Source: Flavobacterium sp. HSC-32F16 (GTDB taxonomy: Bacteria; Bacteroidota; Bacteroidia; Flavobacteriales; Flavobacteriaceae). Taken from it: a stretch of 64,000 bases of DNA. Shown here in pieces: positions 33,824-43,121 of this stretch. The notes beneath the pieces are model-generated. The model made no database searches. It worked only from the letters and a program-made list of their open reading frames with translations, and was not told the origin of the DNA. How positions within the stretch are numbered: position 1 is the first letter of the stretch; every line of letters starts with the position of its first letter. The stretch is from contig NZ_JALKAC010000002.1 in the NCBI RefSeq assembly GCF_024171645.1, positions 806,001 through 870,000 of the forward strand, in the 5' to 3' direction. The position numbers and the translations under genes were made by a program.

Positions 33824-33854
33824 GCTTTGTCAAAGTTTTAAACTTTGACAAAGC
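33824..33854. repeat. Palindrome GCTTTGTCAAAGTTT, copy 1
   Basis: Perfect 15-base arms around one base. Two more copies are at 40246 and 46957. All three lie between genes. Confidence 0.85.
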
Positions 33855-33902
33855 CTATGAAAAAAAACTTAGCAGCTTAGTGCATTAGTCTCTTAGTGTC
33901 TC

Positions 33903-35951
33903 TTAAAGAAAATCTGCATCAGCAACTCCTTCGTTGATCTTAATATCGGTCATTTTAATATCTAACTCAAAACCTACATTTTGAATTAAATTAAAAGGAA
34001 CTTTTACGCCTTTTACTTCTCTGTAATCGTTGAAATTGGTTATTTGGCTGACAGATTTTCCGTCTTGTTCACGAACTTTTGATTTTGCGACTTTCAATCC
34101 AGATTTTACATCATAATAATGAGTCGTGTTGCCGTCTTTTATTGCATAAGCATCGCTTCCGTTAATGGGTTCAATGCCATTTACTTTCAAATCTGTTCTT
34201 TTTACTAATTGTAATTCTTCAAAAGGAGCGGCGTTTGCTTTCATTTCTTTTAGATCGTCACCTTCAAGATTTTTGCGTTTTCCTTGTTGTTCGATATATG
34301 CGCCTTTATCGTTTACAACTTGTTTCATTAAATCCATAGTTCCCATAGAAAGTGAAACCATCATTTTGCCTTTAGAATCTAATTTTGAAGTAAAAGTTAA
34401 CGGACCCGGAGCTTGCGGTACCTTTGTTGTGCCACTCATATTAAGCGTTTTTACAGCTGTTACGGCTTTTATTCCTCCAATTGCATTAATGTAATTTTCG
34501 AAAACTGTTTTTGCTGTAATGTTTGTTGGAGCTTCTTTTTTAACGGCAGGTTTTTCAACCGGATTTCCATATTTGTCAAAATAATGAATCGGAATTTGAA
34601 GTTTTTCCAGACCTGAGATTACATCAGAACCTTTTCCAACAATAACAATTCGCATATTGTCAAGTAAAAAATACTTGTTTGCTACACGGTAAATATCATC
34701 GGCAGTTACATTGTTTATAGTTTGAATGTATTTTTCGTAGAAATCTGCCGGAAGTTTTTCTGTTTCAATGTTTAAAGCATAACGAGCAACAGCCTGTGGT
34801 TTTTCGACCTGCATTACAAAACGGCCGATATATCCTGCTTTTACGTTTCTTAATACTTCTGGATCAACTCTTTCGGTGCGGACTCTTTTAATTTCTTTTA
34901 TAAACTGAACTACTGCGCTGTCAGTAACTGTGTTTCTAACGGCAGACGAAGCTTTGAATTTAGTTACATATTTCCCGCTTCCAATGCTTGAACTTGCGCC
35001 GTACGTCCAGGCGTGCTGCTCACGTAAATTCATATTTAAATAGCTGTTGAAATCACCTCCTAAAATTTGATTGGCAATTACAGCAGGAAAAAAATCAGGA
35101 TCGCTCATTCTTAAATTGACAGTATTTACCAAAGAAATCTCTGACTGAACTGCATTTGGAACATCAACAAAATCAATTTGAAGATTAGAAGTGTTTTCCG
35201 GATTTGGATAGGTATTTTTTGGTGCAGCTTGCTTTTTCCATCCGCTGAAAAGTTTTTCTACAGCAGTTTTAGTTTCTTTAAACTTAACATCGCCAATAAT
35301 AACTAAATAGGCATTTTCCGGAACAAAATAGGTAGCATAGTTTTTTTGAACATCTTCAAGTGTTACGTTCTTTACTGTTTCTTCTGAAAGATACTCTCCT
35401 GAAGGATGATTTCTTCCAAAAGCCAAAACATCAACCACGCGATTTGCAATTGCAGGAACGCTTTTTTCATCGGCTTTAAGGCCTTCCAGTAATTTTGCTT
35501 TTTCTTTGTCAAATTCAGCCTGAGTGAAATTAGGTTGTAAAGCTCCTTCAGCTAAAAGTTCTAAAACGCGTCCTGAATATTTAGAAAGTGAACTAGCGTA
35601 AGCGCCTTGTGATGAAAAGTTTATATTGGCTCCGTAAAAATCAATTTCTTCATTAAAAGCTTCTTTCGAAGTTTTTTTCGTTCCGTTACCAATTAAACTG
35701 GTCGTTAATTCGTCAACACCTTTTTTGTTTCCTTCTGTAAAAGGCGCGTTGTCTAGTGTAAGGTTAAAGCTTACGCGAGGCAGTTTATGGTTTTCAACAA
35801 TTAATACCTTCATGCCGTTTGCTAATACAAAGGTTTGAGGTTTTTTTATGTTTACTACCGGCGGGTTTCCTGGTTTTGGTTGTGGACGATCTTGTGCTTG
35901 CATAATTCCAGTTAGGAATAAAAGGATTAAAAAAGTATGTATATTTTTCAT
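33903..35951 (-). CDS. M16 family peptidase-like protein, inactive partner, with extra C-terminal domain
   Basis: A 682-residue secreted protein (signal peptide ending MQAQ at about 20). Residues about 35-460 are the M16 fold (FVLANGMKVLIVENHKLPRV, VPENAYLVIIGDV), but the HxxEH zinc motif is replaced by KGVDELTTSLIG, so it cannot act as a peptidase alone. Residues about 490-682 form a separate domain resembling lipoprotein-carrier/outer-membrane sorting proteins (GIKAVTAVKTLNMSGTTKVP). The active partner is the next gene, 12 bases upstream in the same operon; M16 enzymes commonly work as such active/inactive pairs in the periplasm. Substrate unknown. Confidence 0.88.
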   Translation of the reverse strand: MKNIHTFLILLFLTGIMQAQDRPQPKPGNPPVVNIKKPQTFVLANGMKVLIVENHKLPRVSFNLTLDNAPFTEGNKKGVDELTTSLIGNGTKKTSKEAFNEEIDFYGANINFSSQGAYASSLSKYSGRVLELLAEGALQPNFTQAEFDKEKAKLLEGLKADEKSVPAIANRVVDVLAFGRNHPSGEYLSEETVKNVTLEDVQKNYATYFVPENAYLVIIGDVKFKETKTAVEKLFSGWKKQAAPKNTYPNPENTSNLQIDFVDVPNAVQSEISLVNTVNLRMSDPDFFPAVIANQILGGDFNSYLNMNLREQHAWTYGASSSIGSGKYVTKFKASSAVRNTVTDSAVVQFIKEIKRVRTERVDPEVLRNVKAGYIGRFVMQVEKPQAVARYALNIETEKLPADFYEKYIQTINNVTADDIYRVANKYFLLDNMRIVIVGKGSDVISGLEKLQIPIHYFDKYGNPVEKPAVKKEAPTNITAKTVFENYINAIGGIKAVTAVKTLNMSGTTKVPQAPGPLTFTSKLDSKGKMMVSLSMGTMDLMKQVVNDKGAYIEQQGKRKNLEGDDLKEMKANAAPFEELQLVKRTDLKVNGIEPINGSDAYAIKDGNTTHYYDVKSGLKVAKSKVREQDGKSVSQITNFNDYREVKGVKVPFNLIQNVGFELDIKMTDIKINEGVADADFL

Positions 35952-35963
35952 GATTCGATATTC

Positions 35964-37286
35964 TTAGTTCTGAGATTTTGGGGACGGAATGTAATCTAAA
36001 ATTAAGCGTTGATTTGGGTTTAGATATTTCTTAGCCACTTCTCTAATTTCTTCTCTGGTAATAGAATGGTAAATATCAATTTCGGTATTGATTAAATTTA
36101 CATCTCCATAAAGTAAATAATAAGAAGCCAGATTTTCTGCAATTCCTTCTACGCTTGCATTTGCATTCACAAAATTGTTATCGAATTTGTTTTGTAATTT
36201 CTCGTAATCTTTTTCAGAAATCAAATCGGTTTGGATTTTTACGATTTCTTCATCTATTTCTTTTAAAATATCGGCAGAAGTATTTGGAGCCATTGGTAAA
36301 CCATACAATATATAGGTTCCGTAATCTTCCTGACTAAAACCTACAGCGCCAATTTGAAGTGCCATTTTTTTGTCATCAACAATCTTTTTGTACAATTTAG
36401 AACTTTTTCCATCGCTTAAATAAGAGGAAATCAAATCTAAAACCCTTGCGTCTCTCGTTTTCATAGACGGCGTTCTGTATGAAGCCACAATCATTGGGAT
36501 CTGAATGTTGGGGTCTTCGTAAGTTGCTTTAATGGTCTGTGTTATTGGTTCTTCTGTAAAAGTTTGTTTTTTTACTTCTTCGCCTTTTGGAATTGGTCCA
36601 AAATATTTTTGAATCCATTCTTTAGCTTTCGTTTTGTCGAAATCTCCTGCAACAACTAAAACGGCATTATTAGGAGTATAGAATTTTTTGTTGAATGCCT
36701 GAAATTCTTCAAGAGTCGCAGCATCTAAATCTTTCATCGATCCAATTGTAGTCCAGCGGTAAGGATGGTTTTTGAATATATTTTTTTTAACCTCCGGCAG
36801 AATATTCCCGTAAGGCTGATTGTCGTAACGCATTCTTTTTTCTTCTTTTACCACTTCATTCTGCGTTTCAACTCCAATTTTATTAATAATAGGATGCATT
36901 AATCTTTCAGATTCCATCCATAAACCCAGTTCTAAATTGTTAGACGGAAAAACTTCATAATAATAGGTTCTGTCGTCAGATGTATTAGCGTTGTTAACGC
37001 CTCCATTTGCGGTAACGATTTTCATCCATTCGCCGCGTTTGATATTTTGTGTTCCTTCAAATAATAAATGCTCAAAAAAATGCGCAAAACCAGTTCGGTC
37101 CGGGCGTTCGTCTTTTGATCCTACGTGATACATTACAGAAGTAATAACTACAGGAGCCGATGGATCGTTATGTAGAATGACATGCATACCGTTGTCTAAA
37201 TTGTATTCTTCAAAAGCTACTTTTTGAGCATGAGCCACTCCGCCAAGCATTAGTGCAGCACTTAACATCATTATTGAATTTTTCAT
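35964..37286 (-). CDS. M16 family zinc metallopeptidase, active partner
   Basis: A 440-residue secreted peptidase (signal peptide MKNSIMMLSAALMLGGVAHA). The inverted zinc motif HFFEH is at residues 69-73, with the third ligand Glu in TQNEVVKEEKR at about 141-151. The second half (about 190-440) is the companion M16 domain. Enzymes of this group (pitrilysin/processing peptidase) degrade peptides in the periplasm. It is followed by the zinc-less partner 12 bases downstream. The two are likely translated together and form a heterodimer. Confidence 0.92.
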   Translation of the reverse strand: MKNSIMMLSAALMLGGVAHAQKVAFEEYNLDNGMHVILHNDPSAPVVITSVMYHVGSKDERPDRTGFAHFFEHLLFEGTQNIKRGEWMKIVTANGGVNNANTSDDRTYYYEVFPSNNLELGLWMESERLMHPIINKIGVETQNEVVKEEKRMRYDNQPYGNILPEVKKNIFKNHPYRWTTIGSMKDLDAATLEEFQAFNKKFYTPNNAVLVVAGDFDKTKAKEWIQKYFGPIPKGEEVKKQTFTEEPITQTIKATYEDPNIQIPMIVASYRTPSMKTRDARVLDLISSYLSDGKSSKLYKKIVDDKKMALQIGAVGFSQEDYGTYILYGLPMAPNTSADILKEIDEEIVKIQTDLISEKDYEKLQNKFDNNFVNANASVEGIAENLASYYLLYGDVNLINTEIDIYHSITREEIREVAKKYLNPNQRLILDYIPSPKSQN

Positions 37287-37519
37287 AAAGATTAATAAAT
37301 TTTATACCTATAAAGATTGGTAGTAAAGATTTGTTTATAGTTACATCAAAAGTAAACTTTTTTATGGAGGTTTTCTAAGTTTCACGGAAACCGATTTTAA
37401 TTTAACAGTAATTTACATATATTTAAGCGTTTGTTTTGTTATAAAAGTGCTTGAAAAACAGACTTTAAAAGGAAATAAATATTTTTAGAAGAAGGGATTG
37501 CACAGTAAATTATTAGTTG

Positions 37520-37527
37520 TATATTTG
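37520..37527 (+). promoter_or_regulatory. Promoter of rplU-rpmA (-7 box, with TTG at 37498-37500)
   Basis: TATATTTG with a TTG 19 bases upstream: a textbook flavobacterial promoter, 30 bases before the rplU ATG. Confidence 0.7.
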
Positions 37528-37557
37528 CAACCTTAAAAATCAATAAATCAATTTGGT

Positions 37558-37995
37558 ATGTATGCAATCGTAGAGATAGCAGGGCAACAATTTAAAGTAA
37601 GCAAAGACTTAAAGGTTTATGTTCACCGTTTAGCTAATGAAGAAGGTTCAAAAGTTTCTTTTGACAAAGTTCTTTTATTAGATGATAATGGAAATGTAAC
37701 TTTAGGCGCCCCAGCTATAGAAGGTGCTTCTGTAGAAGCTAAAGTGTTACAACACTTAAAAGGAGATAAAGTTATCGTTTTCAAAAAGAAAAGAAGAAAA
37801 GGATACAAAAAAAGAAATGGTCACAGACAATATCTTACTCAAATTGTAATTGAAGGTATTACTGCAGCAGGAGGAACTAAAAAAGCAGCAGCTAAAAAAG
37901 CGGTTGTAGCAGAAGATGCAGCTACTGAAGAAGTAGAAGCTCCAAAAGCGAAAAAAGCAGCTCCAAAAGCAAAAAAAGAAGCTACTAAAGAATAA
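37558..37995 (+). CDS. rplU: 50S ribosomal protein L21 with lysine/alanine-rich extension
   Basis: A 145-residue protein. Residues 1-103 are the standard L21 (MYAIVEIAGQQFKVSKDLKVYVHRL, KVIVFKKKRRKGYKKRNGHRQ, YLTQIVIEGI). The final 40 residues are a low-complexity Lys/Ala/Glu tail (repeats of PKAKKAAPKAKKEA), not present in E. coli L21 (103 residues) but seen in other Bacteroidota. Part of the large ribosomal subunit. Followed by rpmA after 24 bases in the same transcript. Confidence 0.97.
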   Translation: MYAIVEIAGQQFKVSKDLKVYVHRLANEEGSKVSFDKVLLLDDNGNVTLGAPAIEGASVEAKVLQHLKGDKVIVFKKKRRKGYKKRNGHRQYLTQIVIEGITAAGGTKKAAAKKAVVAEDAATEEVEAPKAKKAAPKAKKEATKE

Positions 37996-38019
37996 TAACA
38001 ATATTTAAACTCATACGTC

Positions 38020-38280
38020 ATGGCTCACAAGAAAGGTGTCGGTAGTTCGAAGAATGGTAGAGAATCAGAATCAAAACGTTTAGGCGTTAAGATTTATGGT
38101 GGTCAAGCTGCTATTGCTGGGAACATCATCGTTAGACAAAGAGGTTCAAAACACAATCCAGGTGAAAATGTTTACATTAGTAAAGATCATACACTACACG
38201 CAAGAGTAGCTGGAGTTGTTAAGTTCCAAAAGAAAAGAGATAACAAATCTTATGTATCTATTATTCCTTTCGAGGCATAA
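38020..38280 (+). CDS. rpmA: 50S ribosomal protein L27
   Basis: An 86-residue protein with the standard start [20 protein letters not shown] and core [16 protein letters not shown] and [15 protein letters not shown]. The N terminus reaches the peptidyl-transferase centre. There is no N-terminal extension needing cleavage, unlike in Firmicutes. It shares an operon with rplU and is followed by a strong terminator. Confidence 0.98.
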
Positions 38281-38301
38281 TAATCAAGATTTACTTTTTA
38301 T

Positions 38302-38333
38302 AAAAAACCCGTTCTGAAAAGATCGGGTTTTTT
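38302..38333 (+). terminator. Terminator of rplU-rpmA
   Basis: Stem AAAAAACCCG / CGGGTTTTTT with a 12-base loop and a T run. Confidence 0.9.
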
Positions 38334-38355
38334 TATTTTTATACTTTTTAAAACT

Positions 38356-38363
38356 TACATTTG
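38356..38363 (+). promoter_or_regulatory. -7 promoter box of the unknown membrane protein gene
   Basis: TACATTTG; it overlaps the TTG at 38361 that would otherwise be taken as a start. Confidence 0.5.
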
Positions 38364-38396
38364 CTAAGTAAGGTTTGTCTCTTTAAATTAAAAAAG

Positions 38397-39686
38397 TTGA
38401 AAAAATTAGTATTATTTATACTGTTGTCCTGTTTTAGTGTGTACGGAAAAACAGTATCTGACAGTATTGCAAATCAAATACGTTTATTAAACGATAAACA
38501 AAAAAGTATTTTATATGAGTTTGAAGTTTTAAAAAAGAATGGTTTTGATACCGCTCCATTTTGGCTCAAAAATAAAAATCAATTCCCTCAATTAACTGAA
38601 GATGTAAGAGATGAATTAGCGAAACAGGTTTTTGTAAACTCTCATGTAATTTATTCTCCGCCAAAAAATTCTGCAGTTCAATTTTGGATGAAAACACAAT
38701 TGCTTACCAATTGGATGTTTTATTTGTCTGCGTTTATTGCTATTTGTGCTCTTATAGCTTTATTTAAAAGATATTGGAGTTTGCTGCTTCAGTTTTTAAT
38801 TAATCGTCTGGCACCTTTATTAAGGATTTTGTTTTCTCCGGTTTTATTGACTTATGAATTGCTTTTAATTGGAGCGGCCTGTGTGTTTTACGGATGTGAA
38901 ATTGAAGAGTTTGTGCTTCGAACAGTAATTATTCATTTAGGTTTATTTTTACTGTGGAGTCAATCGACAGCTGTTTTTACCAGAGAATATTGGGTAAAAA
39001 AATACGTTTATGAAATAGAAAATAATTTCTGGGGATCAGATCCGTGGGAAACGGTTAAAACAATATGTCTTCCGGCTATTATAGTTACACTGGCGCTTGT
39101 ATATGTATTGTACAAAATTCCTGCTGCTATTTTTTATAACTATGAAATTGTTGTGTTTGGAATTGCCGCAGTTTATGCGCTGCCGTTTTGGCGTTCTTTA
39201 GAGAAATACTTGTATCCTATTTTACTGCCTTGCAAAAGTGATTACAGAGCCAGAAGTATAAATTCACTTGCAGGATGCACGGTACTCGCCATTGTTGTTA
39301 CTATTATACTTGTGTTTCAATGGAATTCCATTTTTTATAATGTAATAGCGGCGTTAATAAGTTTATTATTGTTGTCTTTACTGATAATGTCCTCAAAAAT
39401 GAATTTTAGATACAGTTATAAAAACTATTATTACTTGCAATTTTTGACTATTCTCTTTATCGTACTGGTTTTTCTATATAGTTATTCAATTCATTTAAAC
39501 GAAATTATCTGGTTTTCATTAATAGCAGCCAGTCTATTCATTATAATAAAATATCTGGAAATCATTTCGTTTTTCTCTGATTGGAAAAGGGGAAAATCCT
39601 GGGCTTGGAAGCTGATGGGTTTGTCTGGTTTGTTATGGCTTTTAGGTAAAGGAATTTTGTATGTTTCTACATTTCTTTTTTCGTAG
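38397..39686 (+). CDS. Polytopic membrane protein of unknown function (DUF4271-like)
   Basis: About 429 residues when started at the TTG at 38397 (M-KKLVLFILLSCFSVYG), which gives a proper signal peptide; the in-frame TTG at 38361 lies in the promoter. A soluble part (about 20-110, NDKQKSILYEFEVLKKNGFDTAPFW) is followed by roughly eight membrane segments. No catalytic motif is visible. The layout with extracytoplasmic helix then membrane core resembles Bacteroidota DUF4271-type proteins, but I am not sure of the family. It runs convergent to a ClbS/DfsB gene, with 6 bases between. Confidence 0.6.
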   Translation: MKKLVLFILLSCFSVYGKTVSDSIANQIRLLNDKQKSILYEFEVLKKNGFDTAPFWLKNKNQFPQLTEDVRDELAKQVFVNSHVIYSPPKNSAVQFWMKTQLLTNWMFYLSAFIAICALIALFKRYWSLLLQFLINRLAPLLRILFSPVLLTYELLLIGAACVFYGCEIEEFVLRTVIIHLGLFLLWSQSTAVFTREYWVKKYVYEIENNFWGSDPWETVKTICLPAIIVTLALVYVLYKIPAAIFYNYEIVVFGIAAVYALPFWRSLEKYLYPILLPCKSDYRARSINSLAGCTVLAIVVTIILVFQWNSIFYNVIAALISLLLLSLLIMSSKMNFRYSYKNYYYLQFLTILFIVLVFLYSYSIHLNEIIWFSLIAASLFIIIKYLEIISFFSDWKRGKSWAWKLMGLSGLLWLLGKGILYVSTFLFS

Positions 39687-39692
39687 TTAGAA

Positions 39693-40205
39693 TTATAGAA
39701 TATTATTTTCTTTTTTCCATTTACGAATACGTCCTCTGGCATTGTTGTAAGGAGAGGCGGTATTAAATTGTATCATTCTGCCTAAAGTCCATTTCTCATA
39801 CCAGGGTGTTTCGTATAGTTCAGTGTTGGATTTTTGTTCGATTAAAGAAAGAATTTGGCTAATGGTATCGTCTAATTTATGACATAGGATATTGAAATTG
39901 TCTTTTTCATAATCCTTGTAGAATTTTTGTGCCAATTTTCCAAGTTCGTTCCATTTGTATCCTGTTTCTGGAAAATCTACTTTTTCGAGGTTGTCTTTCT
40001 TGGTGTTCCATTTTAGTACTAATTCTCCCCATCCAACCAGATAAGAAACAAGATTATTGATACTCATTAGTGTATCTTTTGTATGTCCTTCTAAATTTGG
40101 AGTTGTAGTAAGCTCAATAGGAATGCCTGATAATTCTTTTTTTAACTTATTGTAGTTGGTTTTAATTGCATTTTGCAATTCTTCTTTATTTGCAGGAACA
40201 GCCAT
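39693..40205 (-). CDS. ClbS/DfsB family four-helix protein (DUF1706)
   Basis: About 170 residues from the ATG at 40205 (MAVPANKEELQNAIKTNYNK); the frame extends to 40229 but that part is promoter. The family pattern is clear: ELQNAIKTNYNKLKKEL at the start, LVGWGELVLKW in the middle, and the end YEKWTLGRMIQFNTASPYNNARGRIRKWKK. ClbS hydrolyses and neutralises colibactin and DfsB handles bacillithiol-type substrates; many members are uncharacterised. No toxin gene is near. Cytoplasmic, single gene. Confidence 0.85.
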   Translation of the reverse strand: MAVPANKEELQNAIKTNYNKLKKELSGIPIELTTTPNLEGHTKDTLMSINNLVSYLVGWGELVLKWNTKKDNLEKVDFPETGYKWNELGKLAQKFYKDYEKDNFNILCHKLDDTISQILSLIEQKSNTELYETPWYEKWTLGRMIQFNTASPYNNARGRIRKWKKENNIL

Positions 40206-40226
40206 AATTTGAGAATGTAACTTTAT

Positions 40227-40234
40227 CAAATTTA
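40227..40234 (-). promoter_or_regulatory. -7 promoter box of the ClbS/DfsB gene
   Basis: TAAATTTG on the minus strand, 22 bases before the ATG at 40205. Confidence 0.5.
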
Positions 40235-40245
40235 TATAAAAAAAA

Positions 40246-40276
40246 CCTTTGTCCAGGTTTTAAACTTTGACAAAGG
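40246..40276. repeat. Palindrome CTTTGTCAAAG family, copy 2
   Basis: Arms CCTTTGTCCAGGTTT and AAACTTTGACAAAGG with two mismatches. It lies between the AsmA gene and the ClbS promoter and may also terminate the AsmA transcript. Confidence 0.75.
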
Positions 40277-40311
40277 CTTATGTATTTTCAGTTTGGAATT
40301 TTAAACTTTAG

Positions 40312-43068
40312 TTATTCTGTATCTTTTGTTTCTTCCAGATCTTCGGTTTTACGTCCTACTTTTACTTTTGGGTTATCCTGAGTTCCTGTAACGGTTAAAG
40401 GAATTCCAAATATACCAAGCGGAGGAAGTCCTAAACGCATTTTTAAATTCAGTTTTCCATCTAAACTTGTTGTGCCTTCAATTCTTGGCCTGAAGCCCGC
40501 AAATTTAAATTTAAAACGTTCTACCGTTATAATATTATTCTTGACTGTACTTTTGATGTCTACTTTTGAAACATCAGGATTTTTCATTGATTCTGAGCTT
40601 GTTTTTTTGCTTACAGCATTAAACATTTTCAAGCCTCGCACTTTTACGTCTTTTACAGAAAGTGTTCCGCCGCCAGCAAGCGAAGGGTAAACGGGTTCCA
40701 TATTTCCGTTTAAGCGGCCTTTTAATTGATAATCCAAAGAAACAATTCCCTGAGCTTTTTCGGCTGCACTTGCCATTTTTCTAAAAACCTCAATTTCGTT
40801 GTAGGCTCTTTTAATATCAAAATCAGATGCTTTTATAGCGTAATCAAAGTTTGCTTTTTGCGGTGTTACAGCTTGATAATTGGCATTCATGGCAACCTTA
40901 CAGCCAATTAAGTTAAAGCCGGTATTCTGCATCGTTAATTTACCTTTATTCATGGTTAGGTTTCCAGTTGCATTTTGAAGATTCAGCTTATCGAAATTTA
41001 CTTTTTGAGCATTTGCGAATAACTGTAAATTCAAATTGGTTGGAATAATGATAACGCCTGTTTGTGCAGGTTCTGTTTTTGTTTCCGTTTTTGCGGACGG
41101 GGTTTTTGTTACCGAGGTATTTGCAGATGTATTCGACATAAATTCGTCTACATTGATATATCGAGCCGTAACTTTAAAAGAGCCTTTTAAAATTCCTGTA
41201 TTTGTGGTTGCATAGTTAAAAACATTCTGTAGATAACCATTCATTTTAAAATCAGATTGTCCGTACGCAGCCAGGAAATTATTGAAAGACATTTTATCCT
41301 GATTGATTTTGAAAATACCTTCTTTAATAATGAATTTTTTAGGCAGATATTCAGATGCAACTCCAATGTTTCTTAACTCAAGCGTTCCTTTGTTGTACAA
41401 TTTGCTGTAATTTCCTTTTTCGGCATCGCTTTGTTTTCCTTTTAAAACTAAATCAGCTTTTATGAAACCGTCTAAGTCAAGTCCTTTTTGCGAGAAAACT
41501 TTATAGATTCGGTTTACATCCAATTCTCCTTTTGCTTTAATATCATATGCTAAATCGTTAAAATCACTTAAATCAGCTTCTACAAAAACCGGCTTTCCTT
41601 CAAAAGTAAACTGAGCTGGTTTTAATTTGATTTTTAAATCTTCAAAAGTTCCTTTTTGATTGTCGATTTTAGATTTAATGATAATATTGGTAATTGGGTT
41701 TGGATAATATTTTGTTTTTAGATATCCATTTTCTAAATCAAAAACTCCTTTAGTAACCGGAAAAAGCTTGTTTTTTTGATCAAATTTTCCATTTGCCTGT
41801 ATGTCTCCGGCCAAAGATCCTTTTAATTCTACATCTGGAATTCCTAGTGCTTTTGTTAGTTTTTCAAGATCAATTTTTGCCTTGAAATCAGCCTTTATTT
41901 CTGGTGTGTTTACACCTTTTACGAAGAATTTCGATTTTAAAAAATCCTTATTGATGTTTAAAGATAGATTTTTGGCATCAACCGTTAAAAGTTCAGGATT
42001 TAAAGATGGAACTTTCGTTTTGATATCTAAATTTAGATTAGAAACAGGAAACGCACTTTTATCATAATTTACAAAACCATTGTCGATTTTTACGTCTAAA
42101 TTCAAATCCGGAGCGATGTTTTGTGATGTAATATAATTTCCTTTTAAAGTTAAAAGAAGATTGGTATTTCCTTTTAATTCTGTTTTAGAAAGCCACGTAA
42201 TATACTTTGGAGGAAAAGCGGTAAATACATCATACAAATCACTGTTATCAGATTTTATAACGAAATCCATATTATACCCGTCTTTCAAAATATCAAATTT
42301 TCCTTTAAAATCGACCAAAAGCTGATTGATTTTTAAATTGTTTTGCTGAAAGAAGAAAGATAAGGAGTTGATGTTTACTTTGGTAATTAAATCCGCATCT
42401 ATTTTTTTGTTCATTAAATACGGTTCGTTTTCATACACTATATTTAATTTTTCAATTTTAGCTTTTGAATATAAATCGAAAACAGCTTTGTTTAAATCTC
42501 CTTTTCCTAAATAGTTAAAACCAAGTGCGTCAAAATGAACTTTAGTCGATTGATCGTCATAAATAATTTTACTATTTAAAATTTCTATTCGTTCCAGTTT
42601 TAAAGCAGTATCTGTGCTGTCTTTTGTTTCTGCAGCTTTAGCCTGCGATTTATAAACATTATAATTAGCTTCTCCGTTTGGATTAACTTTTACATTTATA
42701 AAAGAATCTTGTAAATAAATCTGGTCAATTTTTACTGATTTACTGAAAATTAAACTCGCCACATCTATTCCAAAAGAAACTTCTTTTGCGGTAATGAATT
42801 TTTCATTTTTGTACGGTGCTGAACCATTAAGACTTAAATTGTCTAAAGTTAAAGTCAAAGACGGAAAATGACGAAAAAACGAAACCGAAACATCAGAATA
42901 ATTCAATTCTGCGCTTAGTCTTTCGTTGGCGGTTTTTTTGATTTGTTCTTTAATCTGATCCTCAAAAACGATAGGCGTTAAAAATAATAGTGCTAAAAGG
43001 ACAGTGAAAGTTATTCCGAAATACTTCGCAATCTTTATTGCAATTGATTTGGATTTACTTTTTTGCAT
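40312..43068 (-). CDS. AsmA-family protein
   Basis: A 918-residue protein with one N-terminal membrane segment (about 15-35) and a long periplasmic part made of repeated beta strands, the fold of AsmA/TamB/YhdP-type lipid bridge proteins. The N-terminal domain shows SVSFFRHFPSLTLTLDNLSLNGS, the typical AsmA start (about 60-80), and the C-terminal AsmA_2 domain about 690-890 with KGKLTMQNTGFNLIGC. A Thr/Lys/Pro-rich stretch at about 655-675 links two parts. Such proteins carry phospholipids between the two membranes. It is a single gene. Confidence 0.88.
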   Translation of the reverse strand: MQKSKSKSIAIKIAKYFGITFTVLLALLFLTPIVFEDQIKEQIKKTANERLSAELNYSDVSVSFFRHFPSLTLTLDNLSLNGSAPYKNEKFITAKEVSFGIDVASLIFSKSVKIDQIYLQDSFINVKVNPNGEANYNVYKSQAKAAETKDSTDTALKLERIEILNSKIIYDDQSTKVHFDALGFNYLGKGDLNKAVFDLYSKAKIEKLNIVYENEPYLMNKKIDADLITKVNINSLSFFFQQNNLKINQLLVDFKGKFDILKDGYNMDFVIKSDNSDLYDVFTAFPPKYITWLSKTELKGNTNLLLTLKGNYITSQNIAPDLNLDVKIDNGFVNYDKSAFPVSNLNLDIKTKVPSLNPELLTVDAKNLSLNINKDFLKSKFFVKGVNTPEIKADFKAKIDLEKLTKALGIPDVELKGSLAGDIQANGKFDQKNKLFPVTKGVFDLENGYLKTKYYPNPITNIIIKSKIDNQKGTFEDLKIKLKPAQFTFEGKPVFVEADLSDFNDLAYDIKAKGELDVNRIYKVFSQKGLDLDGFIKADLVLKGKQSDAEKGNYSKLYNKGTLELRNIGVASEYLPKKFIIKEGIFKINQDKMSFNNFLAAYGQSDFKMNGYLQNVFNYATTNTGILKGSFKVTARYINVDEFMSNTSANTSVTKTPSAKTETKTEPAQTGVIIIPTNLNLQLFANAQKVNFDKLNLQNATGNLTMNKGKLTMQNTGFNLIGCKVAMNANYQAVTPQKANFDYAIKASDFDIKRAYNEIEVFRKMASAAEKAQGIVSLDYQLKGRLNGNMEPVYPSLAGGGTLSVKDVKVRGLKMFNAVSKKTSSESMKNPDVSKVDIKSTVKNNIITVERFKFKFAGFRPRIEGTTSLDGKLNLKMRLGLPPLGIFGIPLTVTGTQDNPKVKVGRKTEDLEETKDTE

Positions 43069-43121
43069 AACGAATTGTGGTGTTTAAATATAAAAAATAG
43101 TGTCAAAAAAAAGAGTGTAAT

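Noticed and set aside
37756..38021. Phe/Cys/Ser-rich minus-strand frames opposite rplU
   Set aside because: Mirror images of the Lys/Ala-rich tail of L21.
38361..38396. Upstream TTG start for the unknown membrane protein
   Set aside because: It overlaps the TACATTTG promoter box; the TTG at 38397 gives a proper signal peptide.
39693..40205. ClbS/DfsB protein as part of a toxin self-resistance locus
   Set aside because: There are no biosynthetic or toxin genes around it.
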